NCBI GenBank assembly: GCA_033557465.1
Contig: CM066033.1
Span: 591,386,438 to 591,450,437 of the forward strand
Direction: 5' to 3'
DNA: 64,000 bases
Source: Ichthyophis bannanicus
Taxonomy: Eukaryota > Chordata > Amphibia > Gymnophiona > Ichthyophiidae
The translations under genes and the position numbers were made by a program. Below, one piece after another: positions 10,140 to 21,546 of the stretch (position 1 is its first letter; each line of letters begins with the position of its first letter). Under the pieces are notes generated by a model. That model had not been told where the DNA came from. It ran no database searches and saw only the letters and a list, made by a program, of their open reading frames with translations.

Positions 10140-12336
10140 AGGGGCAGAAATAAAACAGAGGGGGAGGTGACAGCGGCAATAAAGTCCATGAAAGTGGGAA
10201 AATCCCCAGGATTGGATGGGTACACAGCGCAGTTCTATAAGAAGATAGCGGATCAACTCATCCCAATCTTGACTCGGGTGTTTAACAGGGTGCTGGAAGG
10301 TGAAGGGATCCATCAGACGATGGGGGAAGCGGGCGTCACAGTGCTACCAAAACTGGATAAAGACAAGGGGATATGTGGTTCGTATAGGCCCCTTTTATTG
10401 ATAAATTTAGATGCAAAAATCTTTGCTAAGTTACTGGATAATCGGCTTCAGGGGATCTTGCCTAAGATCATACACAGAGATCAAACCGGGTTTGTAAAGG
10501 GGAGGCAAGGGTGTGATAATATCAGGAAAGTGATGAACACTGCATGGCATCTTCAGGGCAATGGATAGCAGGTGTTGGTCATGGTGGACATAGAAAAAGC
10601 GTTTGACCGAGTCGAATGGCCGTACATATTTCAAGTGCTGGAGGAGATGGGGGTTTGGGGACAAGTATATAGCGTGGATAAAAGCGTTATATGAGAAACC
10701 GAGGGCGAGGATTCGAATAAATGGAGGATATTCTGAACAGTTCATTTTGGGGAGGGGGACCTGGCAGGGGTGTCCTCTTTTACCACTTTTGTTTGCATTG
10801 GCCATTGAGCCCTTGGCTGAAGTGGTTAGGAGGGAGTTGGATGTAAAAGGTGTAGTAGTAGGAGGGAGGGAGGGAAGAGAAAATAGTGTTGTTCGCAGAT
10901 GATGTGATATTCTCATTAGCGTAGCCCCTGACTACCTTGCCGGTTCTGATGAAAATCATAAAGGAGTTTAGCGGTGTGACATGCTATAAAATTAATTCTA
11001 GTAAAACAGAAGTCCTTGGGTTTAACCTGCAAGAGGGACTAGAGGAAAGGTTAAAGTCACATTTTAATTTTAAATGGGCGAAGCAACCGTTTAGGTTCTT
11101 GGGGATACAACTGGGGAAACCCATAGAGAAGATTCAACAGTGAAACTATCAGGCATTGACAGAATCAGTAAGGGGTGATTTGGCGAGATGGGGGGGGGGG
11201 GGGGCTAAGATTTTCACTGCCGCTATTCGGCCTAGCCATGACAATGAATGTCCTGCCGAGACTGTTATTTTTGTTTACATCCTTGCCCTCTAGGGTGACA
11301 AAGGAGGAGATGGGGAAGGTACAAAATATGATTATGCAGTTTATTTGGGAAGGGAAGCGCCCTAAGGTGGCAAGGGAGACCTTGTATCAAATGAGGGGAG
11401 AAGGGGAGTTGGGGGTGCCATGCTTGCTGAAATACTTCGAAGGGGTGCAATTGAGGGCGCTGTTAGCATGGCGGGAGGGGGTGGATAGCTTGAGTTGGGT
11501 GCAAATGGAGGCGGGGGGGGGGGGGGGAAGAAACCAAAGAAAGGAGAATATGAGATCCAGGTGGGCGGATAGTGAGTGAAGGTAAGGATAACCCATTCAG
11601 GGAGCTTCTGTTCCAGGTGTGGAAAAAATGGAGGGGGTTTCTTATGTGGGGGGAGGGGGGGAGTATTCACGTAATACCTTTATAAGTGTGGTAGGGGACA
11701 AGGGGTTGGGAGAGAACTATAAGGTGTTTAAGGGATGGAGTGAAAAAGGGTTGGCGAGGCTAGGACAACTGTTGCGAAGGGGGGGGGGAATTAAAACATT
11801 TGAGGAACTACAGCTAGAATATCAGATAGGAAAAGAGGACCAATATGCATATGTCCAAGTGTGGTATTTTATGAATACACGGGAAGTGAAATTAGATATG
11901 GCACAGAAACCTACACAATTTGAGGTGATGATGGAGAAGCAATGGTCAGAAAAAGGGGCAATATCTACAATATATAAAATGCTTCTATAGAAGGGGAGGG
12001 AGAAGGAGAGGTGGCAGCAGCGGTGGGAAGAAGATATCCCAGGATCCTGGGATGATAGTTGGTGGGCAGAAATATATGTGAGAACTTATAAGTTGGCTAG
12101 GGGAACTCCAATGCTAGAAAATAGTATGAAGTTGAGGCTTAGGATGTACTGGACACCAGTACAGATCCGGACAATCTTTTCAGATAGTCCAAATGAGTGT
12201 TGGAAGAAGTGTGGGGCAGTGGGAGATTTAATGCATATGATATGGCAATGCCCAAAGGTGCAGGAATATTGGGGGAAGGTGAGAAGGCTATATGAGGAGA
12301 TCACAGATGTGCCGATAATACTAACACCCAAACAAC
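10140..12336 (+). pseudogene. L1-like ORF2 reverse transcriptase and C-terminal region
   Basis: The RT core is read in several frames: KVGKSPGLDGYTAQFYK (about 10187-10240), a SYRPLLLINLDAK block (10378-10420), DQTGFVKGRQG (10480-10512), then VMVDIEKAFDRVEW-type sequence across a frame change near 10580-10620, and QGCPLLPLLFALAIEPL (about 10770-10820). FADD-type sequence is split by a frameshift at about 10895. The C-terminus carries CWKKCGAVGDLMHMIWQCP (about 12200-12260), the Cys/His motif of L1/Tx1 ORF2. G-runs at 11190, 11512 and 11640 are likely slippage sites. It is interrupted at about 12337 by the Penelope-like insert. Not functional. Confidence 0.8.
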
Positions 12337-13812
12337 ACTAGGCCTAACCGGAGTTTAACAATGATACTTCATAAAGACAAAAAACTCCTCCACACATTAA
12401 CCAACTGTAGCACTGGAACCTCTGCACTACAAAAACTATTAGCGCTGTGACAACGGGGAGCACAGACCTCAGAACTATCCTCAGATATCCATTGAATGCT
12501 TCAAAGCCAAGAAACCTGGCTTCAGTAATCCAATATGAGGAAATTTACATCAACGGTCTGCATCCAACCCCACCTTCCGTCACCAGCACCTTAAATTCAA
12601 AAAACTGATGGGAGACCAAACTAAAAGTTGCTTTAACAGATATCCACTATCATAATCAATGGTTATAGTAATCACATACAGTAAAACAACTTATCATAGA
12701 GCCTCCAACATTTCACATATCAACATTTGACCATATCGAAAAGCAGGAGAAGGCTCCTATACAAAAAAGGACCCATCAGCACAAAATAGCAATCTTCAGC
12801 TTATTCTTCCAAGATGGTCATTATGTTATCAACCCCGACGCCACATTCAGACGTCCTTCTTAGCGTTTCGCAGACGCTGCCTCAGGGGGGGTATACTATA
12901 AAACAGATAAAATACAACAACAAAGTGCTAAACTTTCCTACCACAATGACATACACGCTCCTATATCAGAGCAAACGAAGCCTGAATTCCTCACCCGACC
13001 CACGTCTTCACCACGGGTTCACCATTCAGCTCAATGACACTCAAATCAACAAACGTCCCTCGATCAAGATATCCCAAAGTCGGCGTCTGACGTCATATCC
13101 ACGTCACAGCCGAAAACCAACCTCCTAAACTCACTTCTCAAGTTGTCCATCAAAAACAAGCCTTCCAATCAATATTACAATTCAACCCGCCCGGGGCCAC
13201 CGTTCGAAGCATAAAGATCCACCGCTGCTCCCGATATAGCAAAAATTGCTCACGAGATAGATCTTTAAAACCTTTAACAATCTGTTCAATCCCAAAACAC
13301 TGCAAATCGTTAAACTCATGTCCCAATTCCAAACAGTGACTAACAAGCGGGGCCTCCCGTCGTTTGCACCGCAACCTGCTTCGATGTTCCCCCAGGCGTA
13401 TATACAAAGGGCGAATGGTCTTACCCACATACAGTAAACGGCAAGGGCAAAAAATACCATACACTATATAATCGGATTTGCAGGAGGTCAAAGATCGTAA
13501 AAAACATTCCTTACCAACATACATAAAGCGATCAGTCTCCTAACAAACAGCACAAGTGCACTCCCCACAGCGAACATGCCTACCCCGTCGTTCCAGCCGC
13601 ATGTCACCCGATAACCGAGAGGGACTTAAGATCTCCTTAAAATTCCGATCCCGCTGCCAAACACACCTAAGGCTTTTGTCACCAAGACCAGGGAGAGTCT
13701 GCAATACGTTACTGTGCTGACGCAAAATCCGCTGGATCCGCATACTAAGGGGAGAGTATCTAGAAATGAAATTCACAGAGTCATCTTTATGAGCAGACCT
13801 CTCCTTAGGGGC
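12337..13812 (-). mobile_element. Penelope-like element fragment
   Basis: An insertion in the L1-like LINE, whose ORF2 C-terminus continues at 13813. On the minus strand it encodes the end of a reverse transcriptase followed by a GIY-YIG endonuclease, the order that defines Penelope-like elements. The 3' untranslated part (about 12337-13149) holds CCTGAGGCAGCGTCTGCGAA at 12866-12885, a stem-loop pattern common near Penelope-like termini. The 5' part is truncated. Confidence 0.75.
13150..13811 (-). pseudogene. Penelope-like RT C-terminus plus GIY-YIG endonuclease
   Basis: A single minus-strand frame runs from about 13811 to 13150 with one in-frame TAG at 13540-13542. Upstream of the stop: RYSPLSMRIQRILRQHSNVL, an RT C-terminal region, then RHVRCGECTCAVC, a Cys-rich linker. 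Downstream: YIVYGIFCPCRLLYVGKT, containing the GIY and YVG blocks, then RPLYIRLGEHRSRLR with the conserved Arg of the GIY-YIG nuclease fold, ending LNCNIDWKACF. The nuclease is thought to make the target nick for integration. Apart from the one stop this 3' part is well preserved. Confidence 0.8.
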
Positions 13813-14134
13813 AATGGTTGTACTAAATGAGGGGGTGAAAGAGGGGGATAGGGAAATGTTTATGGGATATGGAATTATAGCAGCACGTACGAGTCTTTTG
13901 CGATGGTGGAAGAGTGAAGAGGTACCTCCGTTAAGGGTAGTGAGTAAGTTGGAGCAATTGTGGGGGTTATGCATGATTGAGGTGCATGGAAGGCATCAGG
14001 TAGGGAAACATAAAAAGGTGTGGAAATGGTATGAACTTTGGAGGGGAAAGGGGGTGGAGCAAGTGTGGCAAAAAGAGGAAGGTAAGGCAGGGAGGGGACG
14101 GGAGGTAGAGAGGAATTCGGAGGGAGGGAGGTAG
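13813..14134 (+). pseudogene. L1-like ORF2 C-terminal tail after the Penelope-like insert
   Basis: An open plus-strand frame (MVVLNEGVKEGDREMFMGYG ... WKWYELWRGK) that resumes the L1-like ORF2 interrupted at 12336, ending at 14134. A 3' UTR rich in GGGA and GTAAGAT runs to the A-run at 14477-14495. Assigned by continuity, not by a catalytic motif. Confidence 0.55.
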
Positions 14135-14495
14135 AGAGGAAGGGGGAAGGGGAGAGGAATGTAATAAGGGAGAGGGGGAGGGAATATAAGATACGCTAAA
14201 GATATTAGTATAAGAATGTAAGTCATACATAGCAATAAGGTATAAGATGATAGATTGGTAGAATGGTGATAATGTATAAGAATGATGTAAGATATAGAGC
14301 GTGAAATATAAATAAGTGTATAAAAGGAAGGGGGATGGAGGGTGCAGTTTGAGTTTGAGTTCATGTATAATGTTGGAAGGAGCGGTGGAGGCGAGGGATG
14401 ATGTATGAATAAGCCTGGAAAAGTTGCAGTACTTGTATGCAAAGTGTGAAAAATGAAAATAAAAAACTATAAATTTAAAAAAAAAAAAAAAAAAA

Positions 14496-15949
14496 TGGCA
14501 ACCGAAAATTGTCGAAATAAAGACGTTATCTAGCTAAAAAAGGTAAATAAGTAAACTATTTAAGCTTTTAATTTACGAGATGTTCTCACTTTTTTTGGGC
14601 CACCCTATTTTTTAAATATAAATATACACACACACACACATATAATATTGCTCTTATTTTATCACTTTGGTTTTATGATAATATTTTTGGATGTTATACC
14701 TGACTTTATTACTATGTCAGTTTCATTTTGTTGTAGTCTTGACCCCTGATGAAGGCCACACTGAAACACGACTGTTGGGTTGAGTGCCCTTGTGTGCATC
14801 CCAATAAAGCTTTCCTAGCAATACTCGCTTTGTTGTAGTTGTCGATATGGAAGGACAGACTAGGTAAGCCATATGGTCTTTTTTTGTCGGCACTTTTCTA
14901 TATTTGGACCCATTGTTTCTATATCAGTGAGTAGTTTGTGCTTTCTTCTACTTGGACTGGGTAAGCCTAGGTTGGCAGGGATTTTACGGACCTCTCTCCA
15001 TTCTAGAATGTATTGAGGGGGAAGGAGTACCATTGCACATCATACATGGTGGTGCTAGCATTCTTATTTCAGTAGATTAAGAGAGAGTCTCCTCTCATGT
15101 CTATTGCACATACTCTGTTTCTCTAAGATGGGATTCACCAGTGTTCTGACAGTAGGAGCAGAAGGGGCTTTGTGAGGTGGGTCAATTCTTTGAGAAGAGA
15201 CAATTTGTTGCAGCCAGCCCAGCACTTTGCTTACTTGCAGTTGGTGTATTGGATCAAATCTTGGGTTGGGAAGGATCACCTCTTAAATTATAACAGACAC
15301 AACAGAGTTGGAGGACATCTGTGTAGACAGGACTTCAACTAGAGATCTCATTATCATATTATATAGATATTTGCAGGATAAACTAACCTTCCCAACTGCA
15401 CCTCAGAATAAGTGGGAACAGGGCTTTTTCTGAGAGGGTACTCTGTGATAATGAGTACCAGCATCTTTCTCCCTGCTTGCTAAAATTGACCCATGGTCCT
15501 CATATATTAATAAAAAGTCCTGCATTTGAGCACCAGCATCTTTTTTGCTAGGAAAAATCAGTTTGAGACCATGAGAGACATGCAGAGCCCATTCAGAACA
15601 ATGGGAAAGACTAAGTGGTGAACCATCACTTTTTCATTGCACAGAAAAGATGCTACCATCCCCATGACTTTGAAAAAAGGTCTTAAGTGCTGTAGCCAGC
15701 CTGAACAGTGCTACACAAAATTGAAAATGATAGCTCAGTACCGAAAATCTCAAGAACCTGTGATACTGTTTGCAGATTGGGATTTAGTGATAAGCCATCC
15801 TGAAAACGAGAAGACAATAGACCAAAATCAAAGGCCACCACCATATCAAGCAAAATCAGAAGGACATCCTTATTTCCACCAAGTGTGGATGTAATAGAAC
15901 ATTCCTGCAAATGCTGATTCAGTGCTGTGGTGAGGTCAGAAACTGACTG
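14496..15949. other. Intergenic or intronic sequence with repeat scraps
   Basis: No gene is seen. A TTTTTTTGGGCCACCCTAT segment at about 14590-14610 looks like a mariner-type end, but no partner end was found. A short (AC)n/(AT)n patch lies at 14620-14645. CTGATGA/GAAA motifs at 14746-14766 are discussed in the findings. From about 15690 to 15949 the minus strand resembles LINE RT sequence (separate entry). Confidence 0.4.
15690..15949 (-). mobile_element. LINE reverse transcriptase fragment, left flank of DIRS D2
   Basis: A minus-strand frame with NKDVLLILLDMVVAFDFG, similar to the D-x-x-x-AFD catalytic block of L2/CR1-type reverse transcriptases. The matching upstream part (YYQVSNLPFVSKVVEKL) lies at about 21547-21640 beyond DIRS D2. 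This suggests D2 integrated into one LINE copy. Confidence 0.45.
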
Positions 15950-16410
15950 CCTTGAGTGACGACAGTTTAGTCCTCCACCTCTGGGTTGTGCACCTCCTCC
16001 CGCAGCTGGAGACTGGGCATGTCAAAGTTGTGACCTCACTGGATATAGCCTGCTGGTATCTCCCATCAGCCCCCAGTGTACTATTGACAAAGCAAACTCA
16101 AAGGAACAGCAAATAAGTAGTTATAGCATAACGACAATTGAACTATGCATTCCCCAACCTGAGGAACCATTTTTTTTTAAACCTTAGCATTCCTATATAT
16201 ACACAAAGAGATATATGTCTTCTCCATCTTTCTTATTGCATCCCGTTCTCTGCGCCGCCCCTTCCCTTAAATAAGTGAGAAGGAAGAAACAAAACAGAAA
16301 GGAATACTCACTGCAATCCAGAATCGGAACGGAGCTCACCCCACTCTGAAAGTGATGCACTACTCCGGCTGAAAAATACATCTTGAAGAAAACACCCCCC
16401 GGGCGGGAAT

Positions 16411-16507
16411 GAGGACTAAACTGTCGTCACTCAAGGAACGACAATTACCAGGTAAGTGTAATTTCTATTTCCTTATCGTTCCTCCAGTTTAGTCCTCCAC
16501 CTCTGGG
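16411..16507. repeat. Internal complementary region of DIRS D2
   Basis: The first half (GAGGACTAAACTGTCGTCAC, then TCAAGG) is the reverse complement of the element's left end at 15949-15975. The second half (CTTATCGTTCCTCCAGTTTA, then GTCCTCCACCTCTGGG) is the reverse complement of its right end at 21510-21546. In DIRS elements this region templates completion of the circular DNA intermediate. Confidence 0.8.
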
Positions 16508-16524
16508 ATGTAACAGAGCAGTAC

Positions 16525-17230
16525 TCATTGGGAGGGACCTTTCCAGCCGGCATACCATACTGCCAAACTGAAAAAGAATGTCATTTGCCACAAAAGCCGC
16601 AAGATGATAGCGCTTACCAAAAGCAAGAACAGCGGACCCAACGGCCGCTCCACAAACGTCCTCTGGCGGAACCAAAACTGCGCTCCGCTCAAAAAATCGC
16701 TTGCGCACTGATAAAAGGTGTTCTGAACCCTGCTGAACCGAGCGGCCCCCAGCAGATCTGCTGGACCAACCGCCGCTCTAATCCATCTAGCAAAGGACAC
16801 CGTCGCTGCCGCTTCTCCCCTACGAGCAACGCTGAAAAACACCGAACCACCAGTCCAATGTGTGATAACACGCTGACAGCTTAAGTACTGTCTCAACACT
16901 GGCTGAAAGCCTAAACAGCGCACCTTCCGGACAGAAGAGGTTCCCTACAGCGAACCTACCCCTGGAAGAAAACCCCATCCAACCGAGGTAAAATGAAGAC
17001 ACCAGCGTAGGGAAAAAAGGGGTCGGCACTGGCCGCAACACCACCTTTTCCCAAGAAAAGGATAAAAGAAACGGTTCTCTAACAGCCAGCTCTTGCCACT
17101 CCGAAATCCGGCTTGCCGACCAGCTGGCTACCAAATTCACTGCCTCCAAAGACGAATCCCAAACGAACGCCCCGTGAACGGCTCCAAAGGTTCCGAAGCC
17201 AACGCCTCTAGAACCAAATAGAGAGCCCAC
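16525..17230 (-). pseudogene. DIRS D2 tyrosine recombinase remnant
   Basis: The 17230-16820 frame contains LVASWSASRISEWQELAV, matching the SARRVSELQAL block (first catalytic Arg) of the other DIRS recombinases, followed by WEKVVLRPVPTPFFPTLVSS, matching the KNRVVLRTHPKFLPKVVSS block. The 16923-16525 frame carries a decayed C-terminal region with DLLGAARFSRVQNTFYQ, corresponding to DICRAAVWSSSQTFAAHY of copy C. The HxxR motif is not recognisable. Frameshifted and inactive. Confidence 0.65.
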
Positions 17231-17239
17231 GGAGGCACC

Positions 17240-20200
17240 ATGATGCTATGATAGATCCGCATCCAGACCACTGCTCCCAGAAAGGGAGACCCTTCTACAA
17301 GGGTAGTGGACGCCAGAGCTCACACCTAGTCTCTATAGGAAAACAACTCTGTCAACGGAAACCTGGCCACCAGGCCCCTATTAGAACTCCACTTCTAGAA
17401 AATCAAAGCTACAGAAACTGACGCAGACACGGCACGCACTTGCCCCCGCGAGCGCCAATCCTCAAGCATGTGTCATATGCGACCACTCGCCTCGCCCTCT
17501 GAACGGTCAGACCTTAAGGGACAGTCGAGCCACCAAGTCCACCGAAGCGGGGCCGGTAGGAACTGAGACTCCGACGCCGACCATCTCCACGACTCTCCCG
17601 TAAGAGCTCGGCGTACCGCAGCCGCACTGGCCCGTCTGGAGTCACCGCTAACACTCTCCTCCGAGGAGCCTTGAAATGCGGAACCACTCAACCTATGAGC
17701 GCCCCTGGTGGGAAAACAGAGAAGACTGACTTATAACTGACTGGGAATATGTGACCGTAGCCAACACTGGCAGTGGAGAAACAGAGTTGGTGGGAGTTCC
17801 TGGTCTTCCCTTCTCGCTCTCCCAGTCCTTCTGCCAGCATTGAGAAAAGGCTGCGAATAGAATGTCCAGTGGGCCAGGAACCTTGCCTCCTGGACACCAG
17901 AGAGAAAGAGGGGCTAGGAACTGGGAGCAAAGCCCAAAGAGAAAGGGAAACTGGTGACAGACACTGTAGCTCCTCTGGACGGCTCACTCCACAGCAGATC
18001 CCACGACTGCATCTCCAACCCCATGAAACTCCATGAGGACCTCGCGCACTTTAGGACAATCAACATCCCCCCATTACTGGAGAAATTACCTTAATCTGAC
18101 AATACAGCCTGAGCAAAGAAATGCAGTCTCACTCCGCAACGAGTGCACCCAAAAATCATGCCTAAGCAATGGGGAGCACATACAAAAGGCACATCTACAT
18201 AAACGGGTGACCCCGTACCTGTCACCCAAACACAGTGCAGAGAGCATGCCTGAACATATGCTGAATGCATGGAGCATACACAGAGTATTGACATCCGCTA
18301 TGAAACCTTCCAGTGGCCTGGAGCGGTAAGCCCCAGACTGTGCTACCTAGACGTCCTTCTCTGCACCCTCAGCACGGGCCCTTTAACAAGATGGCACCGA
18401 CGGGCCAGTGCCCCTACTAAGTGCTTAAAGCCCTGCTCTGACAGCACAGGCTCTAGAAATAGATGAGAATTTCCGGGGAAGGGCATGCTAAGTGGAGCTA
18501 TGAAACACACAGGCACCCCCCCCCCCCTGCCTACAGTCAGAGAAATAGCAGTGGGATACACTGACAACCTTGCAAGTGGAGATCTTAGAGGTTGCTGCCT
18601 GCATGAACCTGATGAGGAATACGATCTTGTATTTTACCACCCCCCCAGGGATGGGGGCACTGAATACTATATGTGATTCATGAGCAGCGCTGCCATCCGG
18701 TGGCCTTTAGGGCCCCAGAGCCCAACAAAGTTAAGAGCTGTAAATCTTGGTCATATAATCTTGATTTGCAGAACATTACAGGAGCTTGCTTAGCCACTAA
18801 CCCCTGAGTGCCCCTGAGGTGGCCCTATGGATATTTCTTCCCTGACTTGCAGAGAATGATCAATCTGATATGGCTGCATACACACGGTCACCGAAAGGCA
18901 CTATTGGGCATACCAGCTGCCCTCTGGAGGCCATAGACCGAAGCACAGGCACGTAATAATGACAGTTAACTGCCAACCAAGAATATATATATAGTTTGTT
19001 TGTTTTTTTGTTTTTGTTTTTTTTATCCTAAGGTTTCCTAAACCTGTCCCTGTGAAACCATAGGCCTCTGGGCAACTTTCACTCCAGGATACACAAAAGC
19101 ACACTTCCAACCTGACCCTCCTTCCAACTACAAGTGAGGGCTCTGCTCTGGAACCTAAAAACTGCCAATTTGCCTAATATCCCGGGACTTAACAGATGCT
19201 CCCCAGAGACATGAATAGGAGGGAAAGAACCTGTGGTATCAGAGAACAATGCCACAACTGCTGTCCTATAAAACTAATAATAAACCCTAGGCCCAAAAAT
19301 CTAAATATTCTGCCTGCCGCCTTCCTCACACAGGCAGCTCACTGCAATTCTCGCCATGCGGTCCAAATACCCAGAGAGAAAATGGCCGCTCCGTCCCCAA
19401 TGAATTTTGGCGCCAAGAACCACAGCCACTGCAAAAAGGAGGTCTCAGTAGACTGACTGAGTCCGAAGGCCTTACCTGCAGGGCCAAAAGCCATGAGGCC
19501 TGCTCCTACTGCCTTGAATTCATCCGATCCTCAAGCCGTGCTGATGAGCCTGGCAGCTGCGGCGAGGACCAGTCAGCCGGTTCCACAGAGTAAAAAGTAA
19601 AAGCCCGTAGCAACGGAGAGGCTCCATCTCCCACAGCTTCAGTGTGGCTGTACGGGTCCCGGAGCTCTCTCCCGTACCGTCCAGGGAGAGAGAGCCGCAC
19701 CGGCAACTGCCTGCAATAAGTGAAAAATAACTGACAAGGAGGGAGGCAAGAGTTGCTACTAAAGTAAAGAGCCAGCCTCAAATTTAAAATTACTGTAAAG
19801 ATAAGGAAATTTGCTCCTAATGACTAAAGGGAACTAAGCCCTGATTGCCAATTAACCAAAGGTAACTGAATTAAAGTAAAAGTAAAAATCAAAAGTAAAA
19901 TCAGAATAGAATTTGTCACACTAAACGCTCCTTAGCTGTTCCCCCCAAATGAGCGCAGAAGTGCAATGACTAGCTCCTGCTAAGGGATTAGCTGGAGAAA
20001 AGTAAATATCTGGCATTCTTGAAACAAATAAATCAACATATTCAAGCAAGGTCGCTATGCTGAAGTTTAAAAGATATACCTTGCAACACAAATCCCCAAG
20101 CTGACTGCCAGCGAAAAAGATTCCTTTTTTTTTTTTTTTTTATACTCACATTGACCTTGCTTATCCAATATATAGTCCACTAACCCTATGCTAAAAAACT

Positions 20201-21400
20201 AATATCCTGATAGGGAAGAGACCCCCATTTCAAGGTTTTATCAAGCTGCAGCTTGAATGATGGTAGAGCTTGCTACATGAACCAGACGGGAATCCATAGT
20301 GTGCCGGCGTAACTGGAATGTAGAAGAATAAAGTCAACTATAAAACACCAACTCCACTCAAAAAATAAATATAAAGATAAATATGAATATAAATAAGAAT
20401 ATGAGGACAATATAAAGTCAATATAAAAGCAATATGAAAGCAATGATAAAAAACAGCTGCTCATAGCCTTATAGTAGCCTTTCTGATAACAAACCAAGCT
20501 AGCCCAGGTTAGGTAGGGACAGCAAGGGAAATATGCCCGCTTTTTTTTTTTTTTTTTTTAACAAGAACTCCGTCTTGTAAAATAAACCCCCGGCACAGGC
20601 TCTCCTAGGGTTTGTCAAGGCTCCGATAGTCAAAACGAAGCCTTACAAACAGTGGGGAACACTGCCCCGTGCGAATCCCAGAGCATAGAGTCCCCCCGGT
20701 AACAGCTCCTTAATAAATCCTATGCCCGGAGTCCTTGTCATGTGGCGTCCCTTCACCTAAAATGGCCGCCGCAAACGGCGCGAGGAAATGAAAAAAAGGC
20801 GCCAAACACGACGCAGGAGCTGCGGCCCTGTCTCGGCCCCGTTTCCGTCCGCCGGAAAGAGAATGAACCCCAATTGGCCTCTCCCGACAAATAGACTTAC
20901 TAATCTTCAATGGGGCTCCAACCCGCACAGTTCTGCTGAAGGCAGAGCAGAAACCCACCGGGTGAGCCTCCCGTCAGCGCACTGCAGCTTCCCATGGAAT
21001 CGTGGCTGCTGGCAGAGGCACTCCTCCGGTCCTGCGCAGAGCTCTCCCCCGTCCAGTCCAGGGGGAGAGATCTGAAACAATGATTCCACAGGCCTGCAAA
21101 ACCGAGGAAGGCAGGTACCGGCATAGAACCAAGTTTGGTCCTCTTTTTTTTTTTTTTCCCCCCCGTTTTGTTTTTAAAAGGGACAGTAAGAATTAAATGG
21201 AACAGTAAAGTAAAGGTAATGTGAAGAAAACTTGAAATAAAATGATGTAAATTTAAAGGGAATTTAAAAGAAATCTAAAGAAAATTAGAAGTGAATTTAA
21301 AAGGCCAAAAAGACCGTAGACCCTATGCTAACTACCCTAAAGCTCCTTATGTGTTCCTTAAGTGAGCCGAGCACCTAGGCTCACTACGTCCTCCTGCTGC
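17240..21400. other. Degenerate interior of DIRS D2, no gene recognised
   Basis: No RT, RNase H or gag motif could be identified on either strand. The stretch has T-runs at about 18996-19023, 20125-20141, 20541-20559 and 21144-21158. There are two related GC-rich segments with CTCTCCC...TCCAGG...GAGAGA patterns (about 19540-19800 and 20985-21210), perhaps diverged copies of a gag leader region. A C-run lies at 18517-18527. Confidence 0.45.
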
Positions 21401-21546
21401 ATGGAGACTGGACACACTGGGGGCTGATGGGAGATACCAGCAGGCTATATCCAGTGAGGTCACAACTTTGACATGCCCAGTCTCCAGCTGCGGGAGGTGG
21501 TGCACAACCCAGAGGTGGAGAACTAAACTGGAGGAACGATAAGGAA

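Larger units (their letters stand above)
8613..14495 (+). mobile_element. L1/Tx1-like LINE, 5'-truncated, with two nested insertions
   Basis: Plus-strand non-LTR retrotransposon. It begins inside the endonuclease (QETHLRVGQ-type peptide at 8613-8645) and ends with an A-run at about 14477-14495. The order is endonuclease, RT, then a C-terminal domain with a CWKKCG ... H ... C motif near 12200. A SINE sits at 9290-9574 and a Penelope-like element at about 12337-13812. No convincing target-site duplication was seen at the outer ends. Confidence 0.8.
15950..21546 (-). mobile_element. DIRS-like element D2 (second family)
   Basis: The outer ends are inverted repeats: CCTTGAGTGACGACAGTTTA at the left (about 15949) and a right end finishing GGAGGAACGATAAGGAA (21530-21545). 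The blocks 15975-16080 and 21405-21515 are long inverted copies. An internal region at 16411-16507 contains the complement of the left end joined to the complement of the right end, the diagnostic DIRS arrangement. The only recognisable coding part is a recombinase remnant (16525-17230). RT and RNase H are not visible, and 17240-21400 is largely non-coding with poly-T runs. It probably represents an internally deleted relic. Confidence 0.75.

Noticed and set aside
14560..14615. Possible mariner end (TTTTGGGCCACCCTAT)
   Set aside because: No partner terminal repeat or TA duplication was found, so it was not listed as an element.
18485..18676. Small ORF with acidic C-terminus in D2
   Set aside because: Too short, in degenerate transposon sequence, with no start context or family resemblance.
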